Positions 51,248 through 60,522 are shown, numbered from the stretch's first letter. The stretch: DNA of 64,000 nt from Martelella sp. AD-3 (GCF_001578105.1 NZ_CP014277.1:1-64000), one strand, 5' to 3'. The notes: a model not told the origin generated them from the letters alone. A program made the numbers and translations.

Positions 51248-51625
51248 TTACCGGCAGTCCCAGAAGACGAAGACCGGTAGCGTCTCGAAGACCACCGCGG
51301 CGAAGGAGAGCGCGGCGAGAAGCAGCGTCGAGAATTCCAGGAAGCGCTCACGCGCCTCGGGCGTGTCCTGATTGTTGCTATAGCCGCCGCCATCGGCGCG
51401 CCATTCGCGCCAGGCGCGGCGAGCAATCAGCAGGATCAGCAGCAGGCAGACGGCTGTGACTCCGGCAATCGCCATTCGCGTGCCGCCGATGTTCCTGAAG
51501 ACATCATCATTCGGCGCGCATCGGTAAGCCGCCAAAAAATAGCTGAACAGGAAATGGAAGCCCCAGATGGTCGGCGCGGCCACCAGGGTCCAGAGGTTGT
51601 CTTGCGTCTTGCCGAATACCTGCAT
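51248..51625 (-). CDS. Small membrane protein of oxidase operon
   Basis: Protein of 125 aa with about three membrane helices (PTIWGFHFLFSYFLAAY; MAIAGVTAVCLLLILLI; FSTLLLAALSFAAVVFETL). It lies between the oxidase subunit I/III gene and the cytochrome c gene on one strand, with 9 bp and 28 bp gaps. Similar small proteins accompany this oxidase type in alphaproteobacteria; they are usually annotated as transmembrane proteins of unknown role. Probably an accessory or assembly subunit. Confidence 0.7.
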   Translation of the reverse strand: MQVFGKTQDNLWTLVAAPTIWGFHFLFSYFLAAYRCAPNDDVFRNIGGTRMAIAGVTAVCLLLILLIARRAWREWRADGGGYSNNQDTPEARERFLEFSTLLLAALSFAAVVFETLPVFVFWDCR

Positions 51626-51634
51626 GTATCGCCC

Positions 51635-54181
51635 TCACATCAGGACGGGGAGATAGGCGAGCGTCCCTACTGTGACGATCACCGTGAGCCCGACGAAGTG
51701 CCAGTAGAGCGCGACATTGAAGATATCGATGTCGTGCGCTGGCGTCATCCGCCCCGCCAGCGAGCGGGCGAGGCAGTATCCAAGCATGAGACTTCCCGCG
51801 ACGCCGTGCGCGGCGGTCCAGATGATGATAACCCAGACCGTCGCCGGATAGACGTGCGCCGTGGGGCGGAGCCCCGTGACATATGGTCCCCAGAGCAGCG
51901 CCGCACTTGCGGCGAGGGCAACGAGTGCGCCCGCCGCCATGAGTGCCCGGGCGCGCCCGACGCGGCCGGCCTGATTCGATAGGCGTGCGCCGAGCGCCGC
52001 CGCCCAGGCGACCGCGAAAAGGCCGAAAGCGACGCTGGGCCAGAGCACGCCGGGACCGACCGTCGCCGGCGGCGGGAAATCCGCATGGATGGTGAAGAAG
52101 TAGTAGTAGCCGAAGACCAGGCCGAGGAACGCGGTTGCGTCGCCCATCATCATGATGAACATGGCCCACCAGCCGACCGAATGCGGCCCGGACTTGTAGA
52201 GCGGCAGCTTCAGGCCGAGGCCAACGTCCTTCTCCGGTTTCTCCGGGATCACGGCGGTGCCGCGCCAGAGCCAGACCATGATCGAGATCGTCGACAGCCC
52301 CATCCCGACGATCGTCGCTGCCCACCAATGGAAGGTCGCGAAGATGAACACGGCTCCGGTGAAGACCGCGGCTATCATCGGCATGAAGCTCGGACCCGGT
52401 ACGCGCAGGCATTGCAGCGGCTTGCCATCGAGGACCGACGTGATGATTGTCTCGCGCTTCATCTCCGCAGCGTCGGGGAGGTAGAACCTTCCCTTGTCGA
52501 CGTCATCGATGAAATTCGGCTGCTCCCAGATCGGATAGCGCGAGGTGACGGCCGGAATGGAGCGGACGCCCCAGCTCTCGCCCGGCATCTCGACCAGCCA
52601 TTCCAGCGTGCCAGCGTTCCAGGGATTGCGTTTCGCGTAGGGCTCGTTGCCGCGCGGGCGCAGCACGTCCCAGACGATGATCAGGATCCCGGTGGCAAAG
52701 ACGAAGGCGCCGACGCTCGAGATCATGTTGGCGGTGCCTACGCCAAGACTTTCCGGATAGGTCCAGACGCGCCGGGGCATGCCGGCAAGGCCGGAGTAGT
52801 GCATCGGCAGGAAAGCGAGGTTGAAGCCAGCGAACATCATCCAGAACGCGATCCGGCCGAGCCTGTCGGAAAGCTTCCGGCCGCTGACCAGTGGCCAGTA
52901 GTAATAGACGCCTGCGGCGACCGGAAACAGCATGCCGCCGATCAGGACGTAGTGCAGGTGCGCCACGACGAAATAGGTGTCGTGCGCCTGCCAGTCGAAC
53001 GGCGCCAGCGCCACCATGACGCCGGTAAGCCCGCCGATCACGAAATTGGCGAGCGCCCCGGACACGAACAGCATCGGCACCGAGTGGATTACCCGACCGG
53101 TCAGAAGCGTCGCGATGAACACGAAGATCTGCACGCCGGTCGGGATCGCCACCGCTTCGGACGCAGCCGAGAAGAAGCCGAGCGAGATCGAGGGCAGTCC
53201 CGTGGTGTACATGTGATGCACCCACAGGCCGAACGAGATGACGCCGGTGCCGACCGCGGCGAGCACGATCCAGGAATAGCCGAGGATCGGCCTTTGCGCG
53301 AAGGTCGGCACGATCATGGCGACAAGCGCGATCGCCGGCAGGAACACGATGTAGACCTCCGGATGGCCAAAGATCCAGAACAGGTGCTGCCACAGGACCG
53401 GATCGCCGCCGCGACTGGGGTCGAAGAACGGCCAGTCGAACAACCGTTCGAGTTCGAAGAGGATGTCGCCGGCGATCAGGGGCGGAAAGGCGAACAGGAT
53501 CATGCCGGCGACGACCAGAACATACCAGGTGTAAAGCGGCATCAGGTTGAGCCGCATTCCCGGCGGCCGGCATTTCAGAGTTCCGACGATCAGTTCGACC
53601 GCCGCGGCGAGGGAGGCGATTTCGATGAACGACAGGCCGAGCAGCCAGATGTCGGGTCCGTAGCCAGGCGTGAATTCCTCCTCCGTTGTCAGCGGCGGAT
53701 ACATGAACCAGCCCGAGCTCGGTGCCTGGCCGAAGAAGATCGAGCCCATGACGAAAACGCCGCCGATGAGGAAGCACCAGAACCCGAACGCCGAAAGCCG
53801 CGGGAACGGCAGGTCGCGTGCGCCGAGCAACTGCGGCAGCAGGATGATCGCAACCGCCTCGAAGATCGGCACTGCGAAGAGAAACATCATCGCCGTGCCA
53901 TGCAGCGTGAACGCCTGGTTGTAGAAGTCGGGCGTGACGAGGTTGTTCTCCGGCACCGCCAGTTGCGCCCGCATGATCAGCGCCAGCACGCCGGCAATCA
54001 GCATGAAGATGAAGGATAGCGCCGTGTACCAGATGCCGACTTCGGTATTGTTGACGGCCGACCAGTAGCGCCAGCCTTTCGGTGCCGCCCAGACCTCGCG
54101 CAGCCGGTCCTCCTGCGCGCGACGGACCGCATCGTCTTCCTGATCGGGCACAGTGGATGATTTGTCCGTCGTGTCGGTCAT
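51635..54181 (-). CDS. Cytochrome c oxidase subunit I+III fusion (caa3 type)
   Basis: Fusion of 848 aa: residues about 1-560 are subunit I, about 590-848 subunit III. Subunit I ligands are present: heme His in FTLHGTAMMFLF, the CuB His-Tyr in WIFGHPEVYIV, HH in LWVHHMYTTGL, and the heme pair in VVAHLHYVLIGG. Proton-pumping reduction of oxygen in the inner membrane with subunit II. The subunit III part has GWWAMFIMMMGDATAFLGLVF and ends YWHFVGLTVIVTVGTLAYLP. The start (54181) overlaps the coxB stop (ATGA). Such fusions occur in caa3 oxidases of alphaproteobacteria. Confidence 0.94.
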   Translation of the reverse strand: MTDTTDKSSTVPDQEDDAVRRAQEDRLREVWAAPKGWRYWSAVNNTEVGIWYTALSFIFMLIAGVLALIMRAQLAVPENNLVTPDFYNQAFTLHGTAMMFLFAVPIFEAVAIILLPQLLGARDLPFPRLSAFGFWCFLIGGVFVMGSIFFGQAPSSGWFMYPPLTTEEEFTPGYGPDIWLLGLSFIEIASLAAAVELIVGTLKCRPPGMRLNLMPLYTWYVLVVAGMILFAFPPLIAGDILFELERLFDWPFFDPSRGGDPVLWQHLFWIFGHPEVYIVFLPAIALVAMIVPTFAQRPILGYSWIVLAAVGTGVISFGLWVHHMYTTGLPSISLGFFSAASEAVAIPTGVQIFVFIATLLTGRVIHSVPMLFVSGALANFVIGGLTGVMVALAPFDWQAHDTYFVVAHLHYVLIGGMLFPVAAGVYYYWPLVSGRKLSDRLGRIAFWMMFAGFNLAFLPMHYSGLAGMPRRVWTYPESLGVGTANMISSVGAFVFATGILIIVWDVLRPRGNEPYAKRNPWNAGTLEWLVEMPGESWGVRSIPAVTSRYPIWEQPNFIDDVDKGRFYLPDAAEMKRETIITSVLDGKPLQCLRVPGPSFMPMIAAVFTGAVFIFATFHWWAATIVGMGLSTISIMVWLWRGTAVIPEKPEKDVGLGLKLPLYKSGPHSVGWWAMFIMMMGDATAFLGLVFGYYYFFTIHADFPPPATVGPGVLWPSVAFGLFAVAWAAALGARLSNQAGRVGRARALMAAGALVALAASAALLWGPYVTGLRPTAHVYPATVWVIIIWTAAHGVAGSLMLGYCLARSLAGRMTPAHDIDIFNVALYWHFVGLTVIVTVGTLAYLPVLM

Positions 54182-55173
54182 TCGAGCGTCCCCAGCCACT
54201 GCGCGATTGCGGTGATCTCCTCCTCGGGGAGCATACCGAAGGCCGGCATCTCCACGCCCGGCTTGATGTGCTCGGTCGAGCGGATGAACGCCACCAGATT
54301 TTCCACGGTTGTTGGAAGCAGGCCCGCGGCAATTGTGCGCCGGCTCGCTACATGGGTCAGGTCGGGTCCGACGGCACCGTCCGCGGCGGTGCCGCGCACG
54401 GTGTGGCAGGCGGCGCAGCCGTTCTGCAGGAACAATCCGGCACCGGGACCGTCAACCACTGCGGCGGGGAGCGCCTGCGACGTGACGTAGGCTTCGAACT
54501 CTGCCTCGGGCACAACGACGACGCGGAATCCCATATAGGTGTGAGCCGTACCGCAGTACTCGGCGCAGGCGCCATTGAAGACGCCGGGACTGGTGGGCTC
54601 CAGCACCAGACGGTTCACCCGGCCGGGTATGGCGTCCATCTTCCCCGCGAGGGGCGGCACCCAGAAGGAATGGATGACATCAGGGCTGCTCAACAGGATC
54701 TCGGTGCGCTTGCCGAGCGGAATCCAGATCTCGTTCGCGCTCGGGACGCCGCCACGCGGCAGCTTGCGGATAACGCCGGGCTCGCCCTCGACGGCATAGG
54801 CCACCCGCCACCAGAACCGTTCTGCGGAGACGGCGATGGTGGGTCCGTCAGCTGCGCGCCGCAGTTCCGGCATCATCGTCAGACCCCACCAGAGCAGCCC
54901 CGCCAGGACCACGGCCGGAAAGACGCAGCCGCCCCAGACGATCAGCCGAATGCCGGATTTGTCCGAATAGGGCCCGGACTTGCCCCTGGCGGCATAGTAG
55001 CTGACGCCGATCACGACGATCCAGATGGCGGTGCCGCCGGCCAGCATGATCCAGAACAGGTTGAGCACGCGCTCCGCCTCGACACCCGCCGGATCGAAGG
55101 CGGATTGCGCGCCCTGGCAGCCGGCGAGGGGGGCGATCATCAGCGCCGCCGCGAGGAATCCGGGTCTCGTCAT
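54178..55173 (-). CDS. coxB: Cytochrome c oxidase subunit II with cytochrome c domain (caa3)
   Basis: Subunit II of 331 aa, the electron-entry subunit. Lipoprotein-type signal (MIAPLAGC), two membrane helices, then the CuA cupredoxin domain with CAEYCGTAHTYMGF supplying both Cys, Glu, His and Met. A fused C-terminal cytochrome c domain has CAACH and the distal Met in the GVEMPAFGML region, which defines the caa3 type. The start overlaps the end of the extended ctaG frame, and its stop overlaps the subunit I start, so the genes are tightly coupled. Confidence 0.94.
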   Translation of the reverse strand: MTRPGFLAAALMIAPLAGCQGAQSAFDPAGVEAERVLNLFWIMLAGGTAIWIVVIGVSYYAARGKSGPYSDKSGIRLIVWGGCVFPAVVLAGLLWWGLTMMPELRRAADGPTIAVSAERFWWRVAYAVEGEPGVIRKLPRGGVPSANEIWIPLGKRTEILLSSPDVIHSFWVPPLAGKMDAIPGRVNRLVLEPTSPGVFNGACAEYCGTAHTYMGFRVVVVPEAEFEAYVTSQALPAAVVDGPGAGLFLQNGCAACHTVRGTAADGAVGPDLTHVASRRTIAAGLLPTTVENLVAFIRSTEHIKPGVEMPAFGMLPEEEITAIAQWLGTLE

Positions 55174-56237
55174 CGGGAGAGGCCTTCGGTCTGCGGCGTC
55201 AACCTGGTTGCAACGCGGCTGTCGGGCGAGCGGAGCAGAAGAGCTACCCGGATGACCAGGGCCAGCAGATACATCATTGACTGGACAACCATCATCAGGA
55301 CGCCCGCGAATTGCTGATCTTCCAAAAGAGTGACGCCCCAGGGGAGGCCGCGATCCAGCTAGCTTTCGTAAAAGGCACGTGAGGAGAAGGCAAGCAGCGC
55401 ACCCAGGACAAGCGAGAACTTGAAGTTCACAAACAGAGCCAGGATCGCCGATCCGAACTCGTCGCTTCGCATGCGCAGAATGGCCGTCCAGAACAGAAGT
55501 CCTGCGGCGAGCATCGAGCCGTGCATCAGCCAGTGCACGAAATCATTTTCGAGCGACAGCGCGATCGCCGCCGGAATGTGCCACAAGGTGAATACGAGCA
55601 GTTGCAGAATGGTTGCGACATCAATGCGGATGAGGAATTTCCAGCACCTGCGCCACGGCTGCCAGCGGACCGCCAGCGCCAGCCCGCGTTGCCATTCTCT
55701 CGGCAGGGACCGGATCATCGTCGGCATCGGAAGACCCAGCACGAGGAGCGGGGCGGCCACACCCATCAGCACGATGTGCTGCGCCATGTGGGCGGAAAAG
55801 AGGCTCTCGCCGATGGCGTCGAGCGGCCAGACGAGGCCTGCCCAGAGTGCGGTCAGCCCGAGCGCAAACAGCCCAGCCTGCCAAACGGCTGTACCTCTGC
55901 CGATGCCGGCGCGGCTCCAGGCGAGGTGCAGGCCGCGCCCGTAAAGCAGCAGCGCCACCGCGATCGGCGCCACGACAGTGAGTTGCAGCGACCATGCGGT
56001 CCAGAAGTCGTGTGGCGATATCGGCGCGCCCTCGGTATGGGCGCGAGCGCTGGAGGCGACCATGGCCGCAACGCAGAAGCCGACAGTGAGCCACGCTCCC
56101 GGCACATGCCCGCGCGAGGAGAGCCGAAAGGCTGCGACTGCCCCGGACAGGAGAGGGGTTGGAAGCCGGCCTGCGCGGCCACGGAAGCCGTGGGCACGGC
56201 AGGAGGGTGGCGGTCGCGTCACACCCCGCCCGCCCAT
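55170..56237 (-). pseudogene. ctaG: CtaG-like oxidase assembly protein, interrupted by an amber codon
   Basis: Membrane protein of the caa3_CtaG family that helps copper insertion into caa3 oxidases. After a signal-like helix there are multiple membrane spans (ALGLTALWAGLVWPLDAIG; LFSAHMAQHIVLMGVAAPLL, with the conserved HMxQH; HWLMHGSMLAAGLLFW). The frame meets TAG at 55359-55361 after SSRAFYES. The same frame then continues with LDRGLPWGVTLLEDQQFAG, the family's conserved C-terminal motif, plus a last helix, and ends at 55170 overlapping the coxB start (ATGA). So a single nonsense codon cuts about 62 residues. N-terminus: ATG 56237 or GTG 56222. Confidence 0.78.
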
Positions 56238-56581
56238 TCCGCGGCCACGTCCAGTGCGCTTGCGTCGAACCAGCGCATCTCGGCACGGGTCAAGGCCTTC
56301 GCGAGGGTGGTTCCCCAGTGCTGCCACGCCGCCTCGCCGACAACGGCGATGCGGGAGAAATCGTTTCGATGGGCGGTGTCCATCTTGAAGTCTTCTCGCA
56401 TTGCAGCGAGGCCCGTGTACCCTTGGAAATTCGTCAGATCGACGACGAGGCCGGGCTTCTCTACAGATGTGAGCCGTTCGTGCAGCAACGCGTGCATCCG
56501 CTCAAGATCGCTTTCGCTGAGCTCGCCTTCGCAGGCGATTGCGATGACGTCGTCACGATTTGTCCGCGTCTCGGTGAACAT
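56219..56581 (-). CDS. STAS/SpoIIAA-like protein
   Basis: Small cytoplasmic protein of 120 aa resembling the SpoIIAA-like (STAS/SEC14) family: VIAIACEGELSESDLERMHA, LVVDLTNFQGYTGLAAM and a C-terminal helix pair with RWFDASALDVAAEW. Family members bind lipids or partner proteins; no precise role is known. AGGAGG precedes the ATG at 56581. It overlaps the 3' end of the CDF gene and runs into ctaG, so it belongs to the same minus-strand operon. Confidence 0.75.
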   Translation of the reverse strand: MFTETRTNRDDVIAIACEGELSESDLERMHALLHERLTSVEKPGLVVDLTNFQGYTGLAAMREDFKMDTAHRNDFSRIAVVGEAAWQHWGTTLAKALTRAEMRWFDASALDVAAEWAGGV

Positions 56582-57524
56582 GGTCTTCCTCCTGTTCCTC
56601 GGGATTGCCGTGACCATAGAGGTCAGCATTTTCGTGCGCTCGGTTCTCATGCTCGAATTCAAGGGTGGAATGCGCGATGCCGAACCGATCGTTCAGCCTG
56701 TCCCTGATCTCGTTCTTGATGGCCTCGAGCCGCGACCAATCGTCGGCAGTCACGACGACATGGCAGTCGAGTGCCGCCTCATGCTCCTGCATCTGCCAGA
56801 GATGCACATGGTGGACATCTCCGACGCCCTCGACGCCGCGCAGGGTTCTGACGACATCGCCGCCGTCGATCTCCGGCGGGCTGCCGAGCATCAGCGTCCG
56901 GATCGGAGTGCCGATCTCTGTTATGGCAAGATAGAGGATATAAAGTGCGATGCCGATGGTGATCGCTGGGTCGACCCAGCGCATGTCATAGAGGATGATG
57001 AGGGCGCCGCCGATGATGACCGCGACGGAAGCCAGCGCATCCGAGAGATTGTGCAGGAAAAGCGCGCGAATGTTCACGCTGCCTTTCTGCATCGAATAGG
57101 TGAGCATCGCTGTCAGCGTGTCGACCGCGAGTGCGACAGCGCCCAGTATGACGACAGTCCAGCCCTGGACCTGGGGTGGGTCGATCATCCGCATTCCTCC
57201 CTCATAGATCAGGTAGAAGCCGACAAGAACAAGCGTGGTGTAGTTGATCAGCGCCGCGACGATCTCGATGCGGCCATAGCCAAACGTCATGCGCTCGTCC
57301 GGGGGCCGTCGAGAAATCTTGCGTGCGGCAAAGGCAATGAGCAGCGACGCCATGTCGGAGAAGTTGTGCAGTGCGTCTGCGATCAGGGCAAGACTGCCGG
57401 ACAGAATTCCGCCGACAATCTGTGCGGCGGTCAGGACGCCGTTGGCCCAGATCGCGATGGAGACCCGCCGGTCGCCCGATTGCGGGTCGATATGGCCATG
57501 GCTATGGTCATGAGGCATTTGCAT
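56553..57524 (-). CDS. Cation diffusion facilitator (CzcD/ZitB-type metal efflux)
   Basis: Inner-membrane metal/proton antiporter of 323 aa, probably exporting zinc, cadmium or cobalt. Six membrane helices with the metal-site motifs HNFSDMASLLIAF (helix II) and HNLSDALASVAVIIG (helix V), an N-terminal His-rich segment (MPHDHSHGH) and a C-terminal cytoplasmic domain (VHHVHLWQMQEHEAALDCHV). The C-terminal tail is also His/Glu-rich. It overlaps the ZIP and STAS genes on either side. The start at 57524 is chosen; an earlier ATG lies inside the ZIP gene. Confidence 0.9.
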   Translation of the reverse strand: MQMPHDHSHGHIDPQSGDRRVSIAIWANGVLTAAQIVGGILSGSLALIADALHNFSDMASLLIAFAARKISRRPPDERMTFGYGRIEIVAALINYTTLVLVGFYLIYEGGMRMIDPPQVQGWTVVILGAVALAVDTLTAMLTYSMQKGSVNIRALFLHNLSDALASVAVIIGGALIILYDMRWVDPAITIGIALYILYLAITEIGTPIRTLMLGSPPEIDGGDVVRTLRGVEGVGDVHHVHLWQMQEHEAALDCHVVVTADDWSRLEAIKNEIRDRLNDRFGIAHSTLEFEHENRAHENADLYGHGNPEEQEEDHVHRDADKS

Positions 57525-58320
57525 ATGTCCTGCTTTGCTCGATCCCTGAACTGCTCTGGCCGGTCGATCCGCCACCGCGGGCCATGACTGTCTCCAGACC
57601 GGCGGAAACCAGGGTAAAGAGAACGAAGCCGCCGACGAAGGCCAGTGCCGAGAGGCGGTTGTCGGTCGCGGCCTCGTGTGCTTCCTCGAGCATGTCCTCG
57701 ACTGCTGCGACCGACAGGAGCCCGGCGACGAAGCTCAGCGCGGCGTATTTCGCTGCATCCGGCGCGCTTCGCAGCAGCAACCATGCAAGTACAGCCGTTC
57801 CGAGGCAATAGAGAGGGAATGACAACGAGACCGCGATCCGCCGCTTGCGCGACACGCCGTTTTCTTTGAGGTTTGCCACGACCGAGTATCCCTCCGGAAA
57901 GTCGGCCAGTACCTGCCCCGCTGCCAACACAACGGCGAGCGAGGCACCAACCGCAGTGCCGGAGCCTATCATCAAGCCATCACCGGAGAGGTCGACAGCT
58001 ACGGCAACATAAATCATCCACATACCGGTGCTGCCGCCGCTCTTCTCCGACGGCTTCATCTTCCCGATCAGCGTCCCGGCGCTGATATAGGCCGCTCCCC
58101 CTGCTGCAAACGCCAGGGCAATCCACCAGCCGGCGAGATTTTCAAGTGCCTCGGGCATCAGCTCGATGGCCACCACGCCGATGACGATGCCCGACGCCGC
58201 ATGCAGCGCCAAGTTAAGAAGTCGTGGCGATGTCCGGACGAATTCGGCAACCATTGCGCCGGCGAAATTTCCGAGCCCAGGCAGAAGCGCGAGGCCAATG
58301 ACCAGCCACAGGTTATTCAC
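57508..58320 (-). CDS. ZIP-family metal transporter
   Basis: Membrane transporter of 270 aa for divalent metals (ZIP family, usually import into the cytoplasm). Motifs include ASGIVIGVVAIELMPEALEN, DLSGDGLMIGSGTAVGASLA and ADFPEGYSVVANLKENG, which give the metal-site helices IV and V, although the usual His positions are partly Asp/Glu. The start is GTG at 58320, preceded by AAGGAG; no suitable ATG is present. It is the first gene of the ZIP-CDF-STAS-ctaG-cox operon, linking metal supply to the copper oxidase. Confidence 0.85.
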   Translation of the reverse strand: MNNLWLVIGLALLPGLGNFAGAMVAEFVRTSPRLLNLALHAASGIVIGVVAIELMPEALENLAGWWIALAFAAGGAAYISAGTLIGKMKPSEKSGGSTGMWMIYVAVAVDLSGDGLMIGSGTAVGASLAVVLAAGQVLADFPEGYSVVANLKENGVSRKRRIAVSLSFPLYCLGTAVLAWLLLRSAPDAAKYAALSFVAGLLSVAAVEDMLEEAHEAATDNRLSALAFVGGFVLFTLVSAGLETVMARGGGSTGQSSSGIEQSRTYANAS

Positions 58321-58414
58321 CACCGCTCCTTCACAATGCTGCCGTTCGCATTTGCTCCGTCCCACACACCCGCTTCGCGCGCATCACACACTGAAGCGTC
58401 CTTGGGAGGCAAAC

Positions 58415-58705
58415 TTAGCGGGACATGATTTGTTCCACCGTGTTGGTAAAAGGAACATGCCCGACTGCCGGCGCAGGTGCTGCAGTGACCACATATCGAA
58501 TCCCGGAACCCTTGAGTTTCGCCGAGCCACCGGAGTGCAAGACGGGTTCCGCGGTCACTGTACCGTCCGCTGAGATAACCCTGCTCCCGGCACCGGACAG
58601 TTTTGAATCAAACATCGACGTAGGATCGACATCAACCAAAAAAAGATGATGCCGCATAGCAACGTCCGTAACACGGGGAGAGTGTAGAATGCCCGTATTC
58701 ATCAC
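58415..58705 (-). CDS. Possible small protein, unknown
   Basis: Open frame of 96 codons, with an internal ATG at 58657. The product is Gly/Ser/Val-rich (LSGAGSRVISADGTVTAEPV) and has no recognised domain, signal or membrane helix. A competing frame on the other strand (58425-58649) looks about as good, so which strand is coding is uncertain. It lies between the metal-transporter operon and the L,D-transpeptidase cluster. Confidence 0.3.
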   Translation of the reverse strand: MMNTGILHSPRVTDVAMRHHLFLVDVDPTSMFDSKLSGAGSRVISADGTVTAEPVLHSGGSAKLKGSGIRYVVTAAPAPAVGHVPFTNTVEQIMSR

Positions 58706-58762
58706 AAAAAATTAATCAGCGGTCATATAGACAAACCGCGCCAATGAAGTGACAAAGGCCTG

Positions 58763-59107
58763 ATGACTCGCGTGTTGACCTTTGTTGCAGCATTGTTGTT
58801 GGCGCTTCCAGCGCTGGCGCACCCGGCCAATGCTGTGGATGTGTTGCCTATCTGCCAAATCGCCGGTGACACGGTCGGGTGCAATTCAACCGACAGTGAA
58901 GGTGCGCTTGGTTCAGGCGAGATCCCACTGGGTGAGAAAAGCGGAAACAAAGTTTCCGCGCACTGTCAGATGCACTTTGCGATATTTGCGGTCTCAAATG
59001 TTTCGCCAATCATGCATGAGGCGCAGGAGTATGACGCCAGCTTCAAAGCCTTGCTTCTCTTCGACATAGGATACGTGGTCCCGCGACCGCCAGACGCTCA
59101 CGCTTGA
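58763..59107 (+). CDS. Small secreted protein, unknown
   Basis: Protein of 114 aa with a clear Sec signal peptide (MTRVLTFVAALLLALPALAH, cleavage at about residue 20-25) and three cysteines in the mature part (ICQIAGDTVGCNST, SAHCQMHF), so it is probably periplasmic. No family recognised. It precedes three L,D-transpeptidase genes on the same strand by 56 bp and may be co-expressed with them. The ribosome site is weak. Confidence 0.5.
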   Translation: MTRVLTFVAALLLALPALAHPANAVDVLPICQIAGDTVGCNSTDSEGALGSGEIPLGEKSGNKVSAHCQMHFAIFAVSNVSPIMHEAQEYDASFKALLLFDIGYVVPRPPDAHA

Positions 59108-59163
59108 ATGTCCAAATGCGCATTCTGCGCTAATCGGAAAATTCAACGACGTGAGTGTGAAAC

Positions 59164-59724
59164 ATGATTTCGAGAAGAGGACTGCTGTTTGGCATTGGCG
59201 CTGGCCTTGCCACCTCCTGTGGGCTTCCCGCCTACGCCCATGACGACAAGTTCAAACTGGACGAGAAATTCGAGCCACAAAGTACCAGCTTTAGCGGTTA
59301 CGAGCCCGGTACGATAATTATCGACCCGAAAAACCACTTCCTATATTTGCAACTCGAGACAGACATGGCGCGCCGTTACGGGGTGGGCGTTGGGCGGTCC
59401 GGCCTGGCTTTCCGCGGACAAGCGGAGGTGGGACGAAAAGCCAAGTGGCCATCGTGGACTCCTACAGCAAACATGATCAGACGCAATCCGAAGAAGTACG
59501 GACGTTTCGCCAAGGGTGTGCCCGGTGGCCCGAAGAACCCGCTGGGCTCGCGAGCCCTTTACTTATATCGGGATGGGCGCGATACGCTTTACCGGATCCA
59601 CGGCACGACAGAGCCATCGTCGATCGGGCGTTCAGTTTCGAATGGCTGCATCCGCATGATCAACGAACATGTCGAAGATCTCTTTGAGCGGGTGCCGGTC
59701 GGCGCCCGGGTTGTGGTGCTGTAG
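59164..59724 (+). CDS. L,D-transpeptidase (YkuD), Tat-like signal
   Basis: Periplasmic peptidoglycan cross-linking enzyme of 186 aa. The N-terminus MISRRGLLFGIGAGLATSCG is a signal with twin Arg, suggesting Tat export. The YkuD core runs from PGTIIIDPKNHFLYLQLE to the catalytic HGTTEPSSIGRSVSNGCIRM with His, Ser, Gly, Cys and Arg. It is the first of three adjacent transpeptidase genes and closely related to the lipoprotein at 16274 (both share PSWTPT/PTWTPT and NPLGSRALYLYRDG-type segments). GTGTGA upstream gives only a weak ribosome site. Confidence 0.9.
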   Translation: MISRRGLLFGIGAGLATSCGLPAYAHDDKFKLDEKFEPQSTSFSGYEPGTIIIDPKNHFLYLQLETDMARRYGVGVGRSGLAFRGQAEVGRKAKWPSWTPTANMIRRNPKKYGRFAKGVPGGPKNPLGSRALYLYRDGRDTLYRIHGTTEPSSIGRSVSNGCIRMINEHVEDLFERVPVGARVVVL

Positions 59725-59820
59725 CATCAAAACCGTTCTTCACATTCAAGAACTTGCGAGCCGCAGATCAGGCCCGGATTTGCGGCTCGTTTTCCCCGAT
59801 GTTTTTTGAACGAGTCCACG

Positions 59821-60501
59821 ATGAAAGAAACTATGAACCGCCGTCAATTCATTTGTGCAGCAGCGGGCTCTTCAGTGCTGGCTTTGTCCGGATGCACAAC
59901 CGCAACCAAGACCGGACAGCTGGATGAGAAGCCTTCGCCGGATCCAAGGTTGAGCAATGTCCGGGTAATGTATGGACCGATGCCAGACGAACGGTTCCCC
60001 CTCCCCGCTATCAACATAGACAAGGTGCCATCAAAATTCTGGAGGCGTCAGGTGAATTTCACCAGCCCGTATCCGGTTGGCACAGTGATCGTCAACACAA
60101 AGACATATTTCCTTCATCTGATCCAGGAAAATGGAAAAGCCATGCGTTATGGCGTTGGCCTTGGCCGGCAGGGTTTCGAGTGGTCGGGTGAAGGCGTGAT
60201 CCAATGGAAGCAGGCATGGCCGAAATGGACCCCGCCCGAAGAAATGATCGCGCGACAACCTGAGTTGGCAAAATGGAGCGCGAGCAATGGCGGCATGCCG
60301 CCCGGGCTAAACAATCCTCTCGGCGCGCGAGCCCTCTACATCTTCCAGAATGGCGTGGACACGCTCTATCGCATCCATGGATCGCCGGAATACTGGACAA
60401 TAGGTAAATCGGTGTCGAGCGGGTGTGTGCGCATGATCAATCAGGATGTTGTCGATCTCTATGGCCGAGTCACCAACGGAGCCCGGCTGATAGTGATCTG
60501 A
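59821..60501 (+). CDS. L,D-transpeptidase (YkuD), lipoprotein-like
   Basis: 226-aa enzyme with NRRQF (twin Arg) and the lipobox SVLALSGC, so it is probably a Tat-exported lipoprotein. Core: VGTVIVNTKTYFLHLIQENG, WPKWTPPEEMI, GARALYIFQNGVDTLYRIHG, catalytic SSGCVRMINQD. The start at 59821 is chosen; a later ATG (59833) gives a shorter signal and a TTG at 59806 is also in frame. It lies 22 bp before the third transpeptidase. The pair probably arose by duplication with the gene at 59164. Confidence 0.9.
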   Translation: MKETMNRRQFICAAAGSSVLALSGCTTATKTGQLDEKPSPDPRLSNVRVMYGPMPDERFPLPAINIDKVPSKFWRRQVNFTSPYPVGTVIVNTKTYFLHLIQENGKAMRYGVGLGRQGFEWSGEGVIQWKQAWPKWTPPEEMIARQPELAKWSASNGGMPPGLNNPLGARALYIFQNGVDTLYRIHGSPEYWTIGKSVSSGCVRMINQDVVDLYGRVTNGARLIVI

Positions 60502-60522
60502 CGCCAAAGGCAAGAAACGGAT

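Noticed and set aside
52085..54019. Long open frame (644 codons) on the plus strand
   Set aside because: It is the antisense of the oxidase subunit I+III gene. Its product is low-complexity, rich in Arg/Asp/His/Gln, an effect of high GC, and has no domain.
55521..57587. Long open frame (688 codons) on the plus strand
   Set aside because: It is a shadow of ctaG, STAS and CDF genes on the minus strand, whose motifs are clear. Composition is unlike a real protein.
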